A stretch of 64,000 nucleotides of DNA. Origin: Apostichopus japonicus (Eukaryota; Echinodermata; Holothuroidea; Aspidochirotida; Stichopodidae). Of the stretch, positions 13,601 through 26,050 are shown in pieces. Position numbers and translations under genes: made by a program. The notes beneath the pieces are model-generated. The model saw nothing but the letters and a program-made list of their open reading frames with translations. It did no database searches and was not told where the DNA came from. Position 1 is the stretch's first letter. Each line of letters starts with the position of its first letter. Where the stretch lies: NCBI RefSeq assembly GCF_037975245.1, contig NC_092581.1:17661303-17725302 (forward strand), in the 5' to 3' direction.

Positions 13601-15600
13601 CACTCTTTATGTGTCTGTTGTTATCTCTGCAGTGGCCTTTTGTATTATTATTATTTCCAGAACTGTAAAAATGCCTTCGAAAGATTGGTTTCACAATTGG
13701 CCCAACTTTACTCTTGTACCCATGCAATAGTTTGAGGTGCTATGATCATATTCAGTATCTGTTTTGTTTCAAGTGGACTTGTTGTGATACTTTTTTGATA
13801 CAGTCTTGAGTTAGGGGATGTGGGTTGGGAGAGGGAGTGGATCAAGATGGTTTAATGCCCAGGCTCTGTACCTTTGGTGACTTTTCTTGAAACGACTACA
13901 AACACTGTTAAGTAGTAATGAATGAGCCTTTTGTTTAATGTTTTCTCTGAAGGAACTTTTTGTCTTCATGGAAGCTTTTGTAACCAAAAAAAGAAAAGAA
14001 AATATTATGCAAATGGATATTCCAAAGCTGACAAAATTAAAACCACATGCTTCAAAGTATGTTGTCAAAGTTTTGATACATTGTGACCATTTTGGTTTTT
14101 TTTATGCCACTAGAAAGTCCCTATAAATTAAAGAGGTATGGCAAACATGGTTTATGGACAGCCGAAGTTAGTAGTTGGTTAGATCAGCTAAAAAAATGGA
14201 TGAAATGACCCAAGCTGATTCTTCAGCATGGGGGGGGGGGGATCCTTTAATAGTGAGGTGTTTGTATCTGAGGGTTTAGGTTAAAGCCCTGTTTAATGTT
14301 TGTCCTTACTTGGCCAGTTTGATTTTGTTGGTTGGTCTTTTTTCTTGTATGTTTGAAGCCAGAAAGTTCACAGTAGTGATGAGAGTCATAAATATGTGAA
14401 GATGTTTACCAATAGAAGTGATAGCTGGAGTGAGCGACCTTCTGTTATGACAAGAGGTGGATAGTTCTAAAGTTAGCAGTGTTTATTTACAGGGATAAAT
14501 TCATTCAGTATTCCATTGATGGGGTTTAGGGTTCTTATTAACAAGTGGTTGGTATTTAGTTAAGCAACGTTAATGCTGGAATGTTCTCTGTCCTCCAACA
14601 TTCATTCATTAAATCTTAAAATTCCATTCGGTATATATGCTTTGAAAACAGCTTGGTCTTTAAGGTTCAGTTCAAGAATGGTTAGCAGTTAAACACACAT
14701 GTCTATTCATTCATTCCATCTGTAATTCTCTTATCAAGCCCTCTCTAAAGCTTTGAATACAATAACTGATTGCTAATATATTTATTATTCGTCTAAATGG
14801 TAAAAAATTGACAGGTTTTAGATCCAGTTTTTTCTAATGATAGTCTTTTTTCACTTCTCATAATTGTTTTTCTTCTTAATTTTTTTGCTCTCTGTGATGT
14901 ACAGCATATCTTTCTTTTTCTCTTTTTTTTTTGTTAGCTTTTCAGTCCTCATTAATACTGTATAATCTGTCCAACCAATGTATACAGCTTGTTATACAAT
15001 ATATGTTTGTGTAACCTTTGCAATGTTTTCAATTACTTATTCAATTACTTTTTCAATTACTTACAGATTTTAGTCTTGTATACCAATAACATAACCCACA
15101 CATTTACAATCTGTTGATGATAACACATTAATGTGTACCATGAAAATGCTATAGGAATGCAAATTTCACAAGAATGTTTTGAATGGTCCTCTTTCATCTG
15201 TCAATAATATATTCACACCTCTTCTAAGTGTTCTTTTAAAGATATATGAAGCAGTGGCTAGAACACTACAAAACAAATAAACCTATCACAAACCTGGTAA
15301 CAGCACAAACTTGAATCGCCTGGTACGTCCAGGCCAGTTATCAAGTTCCATGAACTTCCAATCAAAAGTCACTTTTAGTCCACCGCAGTAATAAGAAAAC
15401 GTCGAATGGGGACAATTTTTACATGGTTAGAAAGAGAACAAGAAAACCAAGAGGTTTTGAGATTCCTTGGCATCTACAGTAAATATTACTGTAGGTTCAT
15501 TGTGTACACTTGGTTCCGACCTTTTATGAATATTAATGTAGCATCAACACAAATGTTGTTCCTTGCTATCAGCTCATATTCATATTAATATATTAATATA
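10625..15600. other. 3' flank of CLIC and intergenic DNA
   Basis: No gene was recognised. The stretch holds short repeats such as (TAG)n near 11250, and poly-C and poly-G runs near 13360 and 14231. An AATAAA at 12145-12150 is one possible CLIC polyadenylation signal, about 1.5 kb after the stop; its use is unproven. Confidence 0.5.
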
Positions 15601-16490
15601 TATTAATATATATTAATATTCATGATATTAGCACCAAAATAAATAGGGATCGTCTACTCATGATGGGTAACCTATGTACCAAGAATGAGATCAATCCACC
15701 TTGGGATTGCTGAGAAAACCTAATTTCAAGCTTTTTTGCGAAAAACAACACTTAGCCCCGCCCCTCATGAATAATAATGAGATTGGACAAACTGTCACCA
15801 TATTCATATAGAGGACTTTCCTCTTGTACCACCAAACCAAGTTCCATGAAAATTTAACTTACGGTTGCGAAGATATTGACATTTGTTGAAAATCACTCTA
15901 AGCCCCGCCCACTCATTAATATTCATGATATTAGCACCAAAATAAATAGGGATCGTCTACTCATGATGGGTAACCTATGTACCAAGAATGAGATCAATCC
16001 ACCTTGGGATTGCTGAGAAAACCTAATTTTTTGCGAACCTAATTTTTTGCGAAAAACCTAATTTTTTGCGAAAAACAACACTTAGCCCCGCCCCTCATGA
16101 ATAATAATGAGATTGGACAAACTGTCACCATATTCATATAGAGGACTTTCCTCTTGTACCACCAAACCAAGTTCCATGAAAATTTAACTTACGGTTGCGA
16201 AGATATTGACATTTGTTGAAAATCACTCTAAGCCCCGCCCACTCATTAATATTCATGATATTAGCACCAAAATAAATAGGGATCGTCTACTCATGATGGG
16301 CAACCTATGTACCAAGAATGAGATCAATCTACCTTGGGATTGCTGAGAAAACCTAATTTCAAGCTTGGCGTCACACACACACAGACACAAACACACACAT
16401 ACGCACACACACACACACATACACACATACACACGCAGTCATGACCGCATAGATTCCTACGGCTACCACCAAGGAATCAAAAACAATAAC
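15590..16490 (+). repeat. Three-unit tandem repeat ending in a (CA)n tract
   Basis: A unit starting CATGATATTAGCACCAAAAT occurs at 15621, 15924 and 16254, giving periods of 303 and 330 bp; the last copy is partial. The 330-bp unit is longer because AACCTAATTTTTTGCG is locally reiterated near 16021-16065. The array is preceded by a (TATTAATA)n tract (15590-15618). It runs into GGCGTCAC, a CA-rich microsatellite (16372-16437) and a tail around CATGACCGCATAG that ends A-rich. The tail resembles that at 58903-58985. Confidence 0.8.
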
Positions 16491-19429
16491 TACAAGGACA
16501 ATGTATCAAAATCTTCCACCAGACAATTCCTTTAATAGAGTATCAGGATTAGAAATGATGTTCATCTTGATCATAAAGTTACATGTGTGAAGGACACATA
16601 ACCTAAAGATACTTCCATATGTGTGTTTAGCTGTCAGTGATTATAGTTAATTAACAGAATCATGTTTAACATGTGCAATTGTTTCAAGTCAACTTGAAGA
16701 AGAATAGAAGACCTCGTCGACGGCGTATTTAAAATGTTACAATCAGCACTTGTATCAGATTGTCAAATAAATGGTCACTCAGGCACAAACCCCAACAACT
16801 GTTGTACTCTCACCCTCTGGTGACATATTATGCCATTTGCCAAATCTTTTCCTAACCTTTTCCTAAGACATTCAATTGGCTATAATTTAACACTGTTGAA
16901 AGTCCGGTACATTTATGTCAATGAAGAAGTCGACAGAAAAATATGGAGGTATTTTAACACTCTAAAATCTGGGACCAATACAGATGACCTTTTATGGTAG
17001 TCTACAAACATTAAGAGACAATTGGACACAATAAGCATTGTTCCTCATCACCATGGATACTTTAATAACATCAGTGACTTTGGTTACACATATTTGAAAA
17101 GAACACCATTGGCATCTTCAGTCTAGTCCAGTTCTTATTATGTTGGGAAAATCCCTTTTCATAAAATTACTGTACAAATTACTAAAGTTACACCAAGACC
17201 AAGTCCTCACCAGATTCACTCCAAAAACCAGTACATTGTTCCATAACTGGACAATGAAATACATTCCTTCCTCCAAATGTATAGCCATTACCCCTTGTAT
17301 TCAAAGTGGGGGTCACAACTCTTTAGGGTCCTCAAAAAAATTTGGAGGGTGGCCACAAAATTTGGAAGAAAGAGGATGTCGATATTTGTAGTAAAATGTT
17401 GAAAATTTGTAGTAAAATGCTACTTAAAAGTAACAAAATATAACACTAAGAACACTTAATCATGTAGCAACAAAAAAAACCTCTGAAATAGGAGGGGGTT
17501 CCTCACCCCCCTCGCCCTCCTTAGACACCCCTTCCCCAAGGCCACATCATCCGCTACTGGAGGTTCACTATGATGGAAAAGGTGAACACAATTTACCCTC
17601 GCTGGCCTTGTCAAGTTCTTGAATATTGTTAACTGGTCAAAGCAGCAATTATTTGTCATGGAAGTTTATGACTAGTCAATTTCCCACCAGATTTACCAAA
17701 GTATTAAACTAGTTTGTTGTTGTTACATAGCAAGACAGTGAGGTATATTTCTTTCTCCCTCAAAACATGCAAAGAATCTGAAAATAAGCTCTACCAGCTG
17801 ATAACAACAAGTGCAGCCCAGTCCTGATTCTTGTGATGTACTTGCTACGGAAGTTGTGTAGGCCTTGGCAGTAAACTCTTCATCTTTCTTCATCACATTG
17901 CCTCAACTGTTTTAAGCTATGCGCCTCAGAGTGTATTTTTCTTTAAATCTCTTGCATATTTAGGCAACGTATTGATTTGCTTTGCCAAAAATAATTGACT
18001 TTCTGGAGGCATAGATCTTTGCTGGTAATAATATAACAAACTAGCCATAAACCTGTGATCGTTTATTACTTGGTGGTGTGTGATGGATGATATGATCCAA
18101 ACTCAACCATTTGTACTTTGTTATATTGTACAAGAGTTTCACGTAAGGTCAGATCCAAGCAGCTTATACATAACTTTGACTGGTTTCGATTTGAATGTAT
18201 CTGTAATTAAATGTTCAACCATAGATGAATCATACATAGCTCATGGAACAACGAAAGAGAAACATAATTGGACGAGGATAAGATACGGCCAGGAGGTAGA
18301 ATAAAAAATTTATGGTGATTTAAAACCTGAGACATTATCAATGGTTAGTGGCACAGTTGCTTGTGGCTAGAATCAATGATAAAACACCTGGGACTTGATA
18401 TTACAACTTGTTTTAAAACGACGGTTCGATAATTCAAGATATTGAAAAATGAATAATCAACAGACTTGTGTTTGCTGTCTTTATGTCAGTGGTGAATAGA
18501 TGACAGTTTAAAACCAATAAAAAGGTCGCTGTGGCATGAACAAAACATCATACAAAACATTTATTGCAGTGTGTTTTAATGTACGATTAATTCTGAAGGT
18601 CACCTCTAATATTTTGTAATTATTTAGTATATAAGAGAAAGCATTCCAGCGAATTTTCTAGCAAAAGTTCAAACATTAAAGTTTGGGTTGATATCTGTGA
18701 TTTCTTTACAGAGTACAAGGAGGACTGCAATGTGTGCTTCTTTTATCCAGGAAAAATAAATGCAGTAACCTGACAAAATTATTAACAGGATGACTGACAT
18801 AATAGATTCATTTGATATTATTGACTGTGAAATGATGATAAATAATAATTTTATAACTCAAGTTTAGTGTTCAATTCCTATTAAATCTTTGTTAAATTGT
18901 GCTCCAACAGCAACTTAATTGATCCTCTAAATCCTCAAAAGGCACAACTTTTCTTTCTCTGTTTAGCTCCATGTTCATCTACTAGCCATGTATTTACCTT
19001 TAGTGAGGTATTAATTCACTGCGAGTACCATTACTGTCATAGATGATCGCCATTTCAGTGAGTTGATCTGGGTAATATGACTAACACTGGTTATGGGTTA
19101 GAGAATACTTCGCTCTTCACCTACAGTAACCTTCAACCTGGGTTCTCTCTGGTACCCCCGGCACACTGCTTGCTTTAGGAGAGACGTGCCACAAAACTGC
19201 AGCATAGTTAGTCGACGAACCACGGATCAACATTTGGACATCACGGCCACCAAGTTGGATCCTGTCCTGAGCATAAAATACTTCAACCAACATGGTTCAC
19301 CTTGAACTACCTCATATCACCTCCACGCTATAAATGAAAGTTACTGCAGCAACATCCATATAGACGGTTCATCATCTGAACAAAATCAAGGGCATCCATT
19401 ATCACTCAACATCTTCTGAAGCACTGGTC
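16490..19429. other. Intergenic DNA and 3' flank of PFN4
   Basis: No gene was recognised. An AATAAA on the minus strand at 18560-18565, about 0.87 kb past the PFN4 stop, is a candidate polyadenylation signal. Confidence 0.45.
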
Positions 19430-22400
19430 TCATTTATCTTTCTCCTTGAAGTAGGAAGCTGCAAGATATAAGGTTAATACTTTATCAACACTGCATGATG
19501 TAAGAAAGCAAAGTCACACACCATTGATTTTACTTGACATGTATCTCTAGTCTATGTGCAATGATTTCAGCAACATAGGTGCTCTTTTCTCTTCTAGTAT
19601 AGAGGTCACAACCATTTACGTCAGAATATGCTAGAGAGATCAAAACTTTGGTCACCGATGATCAAAGTATTTGGCTTCTTTGAATTTAATGTTGCTGTTC
19701 ACACATTTTCTTCACTGAGATATTGCATAGTATCATTAAACCGTCAGTCCTTAAAATATTTGGGAAATAAGTAAGATCATTAGAAACCGAAAACAAAACA
19801 TTCTAAGAAAATTTTAGATAATAAGAACTGATGTTTCCTTGTTTTTTAAAATCTGGTAGTTCTATTTAGAAGTGGAAAACCAAATGTAACAGCAACCATC
19901 AACAAAATTTGGTGGGTACTTTAAGTTGCAGTATGTTATTAAAGAAAAAAAGACAGGCAGAAAGTCTGGATAGAGTAATACTTATAACTTTCTTCAGATC
20001 TCAACAACATGGTAAACTGACAAGCACAAAACGTACACATTTATGTTCTATGTGGAATATTTATGAAGGAAGGGGGGAGGGAGGAGAGGAGCTTTAACCT
20101 GAAAATTCACTATTAAAGATTTGATAAGAAAATGTTGGCAAGTAATCATTACCATCTCTTCTCCTGTCGATGAATTAAGAACCTCATTTTCTTCAACTTT
20201 AGTAAACACAATGATAATTGTATGAAATTTGTATGTAATTGCACACAAACAGATACTATTCTGACAGCTTCAAGTTAACCTTGAAGACATATATAACTTG
20301 ATTGAGGCCTGCGGGAAGGCTGCTGGTTAGTTCCTATGTACAATAGATCGAGCGCCAGAGCATATATCAGTACATATTGAAGTGACATAAGTTCTCTGAG
20401 ATATAACTTACCAAGCTTCTCCACAGCTTCTATGCAAACACTTGGATACATGTTGTCATTATATGTGCCCACCACAATAAGACTTCCAGTTTTGACAAGA
20501 ACCACGCCAATTTTATCCTGTAAGCATAACAACAAAAAAAGGATTAAAAATATATTTAATATAAGTAACTCTGCTAAGGGCTGAATTTTCATATTGTTTG
20601 TTGGTCATCCCTCAGACCAGTTTAACTGTCACTGAGGTCGTCAAGTGTCAAAGATTAATATAAAACAAAAGTAAAAAGAAAAACAACTAAGTAACTTTGT
20701 TATGTCTTGGTGCCACTAGGATTTAAAACCCTTTTAAACTCCTCTTTGTTTTGCTCTTTACATTTTCATAGCCGAATGCAAACAGAGACCTGAAAACAAT
20801 GCCGGTATTAAGGTCGTACTTAAAACTTCACTGGTTTAGAACCTTCATTAGCAGAACCCGTATCAATCAAAGGGAATAAATAGTTAGACAGTAATAAATG
20901 AAGGAATAAAGAGAGGCTGCATGTAAAATCAAGAAATTGCTTTAAAGATGTCATTTTAATAGACAAATCTGTCATATTGTCATTAACATAAATGACATGT
21001 TCCGAATGGAGTGATTGATTCTGCTTTGAGGTGATTGTTCACTGCATGTGTCTATTGTATAAACTAATGAATAAAGAAAAGGTATGACTGATTACTCATA
21101 CTGTTCAAAGAAATTGAAGTTAATCTGGATACATGATTGGGAATGTTTTGTCATTTCAGACCCACGAGACAACCGTTAAACTTCAGTAAGCTCCAAGCTG
21201 AGCTGTAGGTAACATGTTTGGAACCATTTAGCAGTATTGATCAATTAACGTTGTCAAAAATTTGGGTGGTTAAAAATAATTTACTTGGTAATGCATGTAC
21301 CCAAAATGATGCTACTGTTTGGCAACATACTTGTAAAACAAATGAACCATTCATAATTAATAACATGGGACAGAAAAATCTCCATAATGCAACATAGTCT
21401 AAATTATTACAGGATATATCATTTTAAACATTTCCAATGTGTAAGCGAAGTTTACTGGACGGTACCGATGCCACGAGTATCTCAAACTTATAAATATTCA
21501 TCCCTGCTGGAAAACACTATGCACAAGCTTTCCTTACAATTTGCCAAAACACTTTTACAACTTTGATATTTTCGCGACCTGCGTTGTGTGCTCTTACCCT
21601 ACTGTAGCCATGGTAACTATACTCACACATTTTGCATAAATGGAGCTTGTGTCAGCCCTTACACATTTATATTTTCTTTCATTGAAGAAAAGCCCTTCCT
21701 CTCTGGTGCGCGGTGGATCTCGAAAGGCTGCTACGAAACGTTCCATTTGGTCATTGGATAACTGAAAGAACGAAAGATATGGAATGTCATCATGAAGATC
21801 TTTACGAAGGATTAGCTTCAAGAGTCACGCAGAGAAGAAAATGTAAACATGATCAAACCATTGCTTCATAGCTCCTGGTCCGATGGGAGTTAGGGTACAA
21901 GGCAACACACATCATTGTCATGGTCATTATTACTATTTTAATTTTGGTGTGATGGAGGATGGACGTTGGGAGGAGTTTTGGGCAACTTACGCAAAATGTT
22001 ATAGTTCAATAGACTGACTGCACTATTTCTTGAGCGATTTTTTGGCCAATTGCTCAATACGGAAATTCCTCAGAATTAATAGCAAATTATATCAATGAGT
22101 TCCTTAACACTGATACTCACAGAGAAACCTGCTGAGCTGGCTCGTAACGAGACATCCTTTCTGCGAATGATGGCGCCGTTCTCTACGTGGCGGGTGTCAA
22201 TCAACGCCTCATGGAGGAGGTTCTGCATCTGGTTCATCTTTAGTTTATCCTTAAAATTGAAACAAGAAGAGATGTAGTCATTAGTTAGGATACTTTGCTC
22301 AGTGAAGATGTGGATGGTCCAACTGTGGATAGGCCTCAGTTTGTGAAATGATCCATTTGGGGCCTCATTGATGGTGTTGAGGGTTTATGGCTAATTTAAT

Positions 22401-25292
22401 AGATTATGGGGTGCTTAGATAGTAACTATGTGTTCTGTGATAACATCCTGGATGTATCCCAACTGACTGCCTTCTGGGCATGATCTGATCCAATTCCCAA
22501 ATTTGTGGGAAACTACTAAAAAAAATTCAAACAATTCATTCAAGAAAGGGCAAGCAAAATTCTGACAATATATTTAAAGGTCATCAGTATAGACCCAGAT
22601 ATGCTAGAGGTCAATGAAGTAAGGGTCACTCAGGCTCAGCAATCAACAATCTTTTAACGCCCTTCTAGTCCACTAAGACATTTCATCGTTAATTTAACCC
22701 TCCAAAATATATATGAAAAATTTGGAAGCTTAGAAGCTCCACCAAAATTACATTTAAACATGTGTCAGCAAAATACAAGCACATTAAAATTTTGTACCAA
22801 TACTGGTAACTCTTAACGCAAACTTGATACAATATATAAATAAGCACATTTTCACCCATCACAAATTTGCATTTTTTACCACAGAAGAATGACCAGTTCA
22901 CCTGTACAGCACCATATCAAATATGGATCTATGCATATGGTAGGTGTGTCAAAGGTACATTAAGTACATAGCTTAATGCATCTACTAACATGAGCTGGAC
23001 AATGGATAACATATCGGTCAATTTGATGACCGATTGATGGTATAACTAATTTGAAAAACACATTGAATACATCATCAATACATAATTACAAGACTATCGT
23101 AATTACTAATACCTGAGCTGGAGGTTGGTTAACCTCCGGGTTGCTGTGATTACTGAGTATATATTTAATCTGATTAACACACTACATTACATCATCAATG
23201 TTTAGTTACACGGCTAACGTCATTATACTTACCTGAGACGGACGATGGGTAACCTCTGGGTCAATGTGATTAATAATCAGCTTGACCAACTCCTCAATCC
23301 TATCAACCCTGTCCACATCGGTCACAGTAATTGCTCCACTCATGGACACAACAAATATACTTCCCAACTAGCAGGCCAACAAATGTATTTTACAGCCTTA
23401 ATTACTAGGCTCTTTACAATTAACTGTTTACTATGTAAGGACAGGCTTATCCCTACACAGTAATATCTGCCACTCATTTATAACCAGACCACAGAGCTTT
23501 AGGTAATACAGACGCAAATAAACCGTTAACAATACAATACACTGCGAACATTCCTCATACCACTGTCAATGACATCTTACTGCTTACAAAAGACCCATGG
23601 GGGAAGCAAAGCTTGGCTGGTTGCTATGGGAACTGTAGCTGGTGGGGGGGAGGTTCAAAGTGCATCTATAGATAAGTGTAGTAGTGCAACAGGAATGTAA
23701 ACAGCTTACTGAAGGAGACAAGTGTCCAGGAATAGAGAGAATCAATACACTGATTGGTAGGAGGGGTTAGTGGAGTCGAAAGAATAAAGTTCAGATGGAT
23801 AAGGGGGTTATAGATAACTTGGAAAAGGGAAGGAAAATAAGTTAAAAGGTATATTGTAGAGTTATAACAAATATAGAATATCAGAATCTGTGCTTTATTT
23901 CCAGAATCATGGACTAAATTAAGCCAAGAGAATATATTCCTGAAAATTTCAGACAAACTTATGAAAGTAGAAAAAGAAATATATTTTAGAGGTTATTACA
24001 AGAAAAAAGTTTCAAGCAAATTTATAAGCAGCATCAGTGACCATTTAAAGCATGATTAGTTACAAGTGGTGTGTATGTAGAAGACCTTTAACTTTTAGAG
24101 ATACTTTTTTAAGAAAAGTCACCCAAGAAAGAACCTGGACATGTCAAACCAAAGAACCGAACATTAGAGATAAAAAAAAAATTATCAAGTCTATTTTATT
24201 GTACTTATGTTTATTATTTGTTTAATGTTATTTTTCATCTGAAACCATTAACACTAAATTGACAATATACTTTCAATAAGCTGAAAACAAATTGCAAATG
24301 GACCAAATAAAGTTGCAAGGTTTGAAAGCAAAATAATAATAATAATAATAAATGAGACTTATATAGCGCCAAATAAGTAAACAAAAGTCACTGAGTAAGT
24401 GACTTTTAGTCACTATAAATAAGTATAGTACTACAAATAAGTAGTACAAATACTGTAAATATTGTTAATGTTTACACACTATCTAAATTGTTTGTGACAT
24501 TCAAAGTCTATTAAAAACTCATTTAAAAGTTGCTTTATATAGTAAGGCTTGATCAATCAGAAACTATGGAAGCAATATACACTTGGAGGCTTTTGCCACA
24601 GACAAAATGAAGCCAACTCTATCCAAAATTCAATGTTGTAAACTAAAAACAATTTTTTTGAAATTTTTTGCCAAGAATTTAAATAAGAAATCCTAAAATT
24701 TATTCAAAATAACAGAAAGTCAGTTCAATGAATGAAAAAAAAAGATCTAACATTGCAAAGTTTACCTCTGAATGGAATCTAAATTTTTTCAGTCTTCAAG
24801 ACCAAAAACCTAAACATACATGTATTAAAAGTTTAAAAAGGCATCAACTGGTAAACAGAAAAATACATGAACACATGCACGTGCAGTACAACTTTGCAAT
24901 TTGTTTACACATTATGGGCATCCATCACTTTTTATTATGGGAATTAAAGCATACAGAGGGAGCTATGTACATACTAATTAATGCAACTTGTAGTCTTTTC
25001 ACACAGTATGGTACAGTCAAAACACAACATGTGTGGCAATACTTCAAAGTATATCAAATTCATGCTGTGACTTGACTAAGAATTATAGCCTGTAATTACA
25101 GGGAGAGCACTGATGATGGAGGGGGAGTGGGGTATATGGGTGGGTTACATTGCATATCATTATACTTACAGGAAGAGTTGATTCCAGAATGCCTTTCAGC
25201 TTCTTAGACCTCCATAAGATATCCTTACTAGAAACAGATCCTGATACTGACTGTTCAGCAGAACTATCAGAGTGTTTGCAAGAGTTTGCCAT
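19430..25292 (-). CDS. PFN4: Profilin-4 with an N-terminal extension
   Basis: Six coding exons on the minus strand join in phase: 25292-25170, 23367-23233, 22249-22121, 21761-21627, 20517-20412 and 19458-19430 (stop TGA). Every junction has AG/GT sites. The product is 218 residues. Residues 89-218 (from MNQMQNLLHEAL) match profilin-4 in length (about 129 residues) and motifs: REEGLFFNERKYKCVRAD, YAKC, VVLVKTGSLIVVGTY, NMYPSVCIEAVEKL, ending SYFKEKDK. Profilin-4 is a testis-associated profilin, reported to bind phosphoinositides rather than actin as classical profilins do. Residues 1-88, encoded by the first two exons plus four codons, are not part of the usual protein and I do not recognise them. 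A shorter product could start at the internal ATG at 22237. A non-coding exon with a donor at 27943 may lie further upstream. Confidence 0.88.
21604..21617 (+). promoter_or_regulatory. X-box-like RFX site in PFN4 intron
   Basis: GTAGCCATGGTAAC fits the RFX consensus GTNRCC-N(0-3)-RGYAAC. It lies 10 bp past the donor of the exon that ends at 21627. Chance occurrence is possible. Confidence 0.4.
22988..23280 (-). repeat. Three-copy ~120-bp tandem array overlapping a PFN4 exon end
   Basis: Homologous units start at 22988 (ACATGAGCTGG), 23111 (ACCTGAGCTGG) and 23231 (ACCTGAGACGG), with spacings of 123 and 120 bp. They share GGTAACCTC/GTTAACCTC and ACATCATCAAT segments. The 23231 copy contains the last ~45 bp of the PFN4 exon 23367-23233 and its donor. 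The 23111 copy keeps an open frame ending PEVNQPPAQ and a GT at the donor position; the 22988 copy is more degraded. Confidence 0.75.
23620..23633 (+). promoter_or_regulatory. Weak X-box-like site
   Basis: GTTGCTATGGGAAC differs at two positions from the RFX half-site consensus and lies 253 bp upstream of the PFN4 exon starting at 23367. Confidence 0.3.
24104..24163 (-). mobile_element. 5'-truncated copy of the U2-headed SINE
   Basis: The minus strand carries TGTTCGG, then CCAGGTTCTTTC, then GACTTTTCTTAAAAAAG. This matches the 3' third of the element at 35231-35412 and stops at the same 3' end. It is bounded on the plus strand by the direct repeat TTAGAGATA at 24095-24103 and 24164-24172, a 9-bp target-site duplication. 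5' truncation with a shared 3' end is typical of LINE-mediated retroposition. It sits in the long PFN4 intron. Confidence 0.75.
24330..24380 (-). mobile_element. SINE 3'-tail fragment
   Basis: On the minus strand GGCGCTATATAAGTCTC is followed by (ATT)n. It resembles the tail of the Deu-type SINE at 4691-4990 (GCGCTTTATAAATC plus AT-rich repeats). Only the tail is recognisable. Confidence 0.5.
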
Positions 25293-25655
25293 TTCTTATA
25301 CGAATAACTAAAGAATGACAAATTTTACTACTTTAATGTTTGTACAACAAGAGATGGTTTGTTCTAGATGAGAAGTAATCAGATTCTCAATGAATGAAGG
25401 TTCTATACATTGCAGTAGTACCTCATTGAGAGATATTCAGGACAACATATAGTACCTGTTCTGTATATGTCCATATGTGTGATCAGCTCAAATGTCTTTC
25501 TCCTATAACCAGTACATGCTTACAGTCTAACACTACTTTGCCATTTGTTTCCAGGAAGGGATAAATACCTTCATTCTGCTCCCAGACATGGCAATTCCCA
25601 ATTCCTTTAGTTACTTGAACTTTGAATAAAGAAAATAAAAGAAAAGCTTAGTGAT

Positions 25656-25669
25656 GTTGCCATGGCAAC
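25656..25669. promoter_or_regulatory. Perfect palindromic X-box (RFX site)
   Basis: GTTGCCATGGCAAC is a perfect 14-bp palindrome and an ideal RFX-family site (GTNRCC-N(0-3)-RGYAAC). It lies 364 bp upstream of the first PFN4 coding ATG (25292) in the transcribed direction, so it could serve a PFN4 promoter. RFX factors drive ciliary and spermatogenic genes. Confidence 0.65.
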
Positions 25670-25999
25670 TATACACTAAGCCCTCTTGGGACATTCCACA
25701 GTAGCAGTGTCCAATTTCAAGAAGAGGTGAAGAAGCAAACGTGAAGTGGGGACCATAGGGCAAACTGTATTCATAAGAAGGAATAAATATGAACAAACAA
25801 ACAAACCAAAGCAGCTGTAATAATGTCACCAATGAATATATACACATATATATGTGTATATTTATGGACTTGTAATAAATATCATATCAATTATTTGGGT
25901 AGATATGTTCCAAAGGGTGGGTTTAAGGGGGAAGTCACAGGTGGCTGTATTTACGAAAAATGGATAAATCTTAAGGTGATGAGCAAATTCTTAAAGCGT

Positions 26000-26050
26000 C
26001 ATCTTTTCAATAATAATAATGGCAGCAACAACAACAACAATAATAATAAA
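26000..26050 (+). repeat. (AAT)n/(AAC)n microsatellite
   Basis: AATAATAATAATGG is followed by AACAACAACAACAA and AATAATAATAA. Simple repeat in the region upstream of the PFN4 coding exons. Confidence 0.8.

Noticed and set aside
17300-17600. A hAT-type element end (CAAAGTGGGGGTCACAAC)
   Set aside because: This resembles known hAT ends, but no matching inverted end or flanking duplication was found nearby.
22988-23280. A CRISPR-like array
   Set aside because: The genome is eukaryotic. Units are long, diverged and directly adjacent, with no conserved short repeat and unique spacers.
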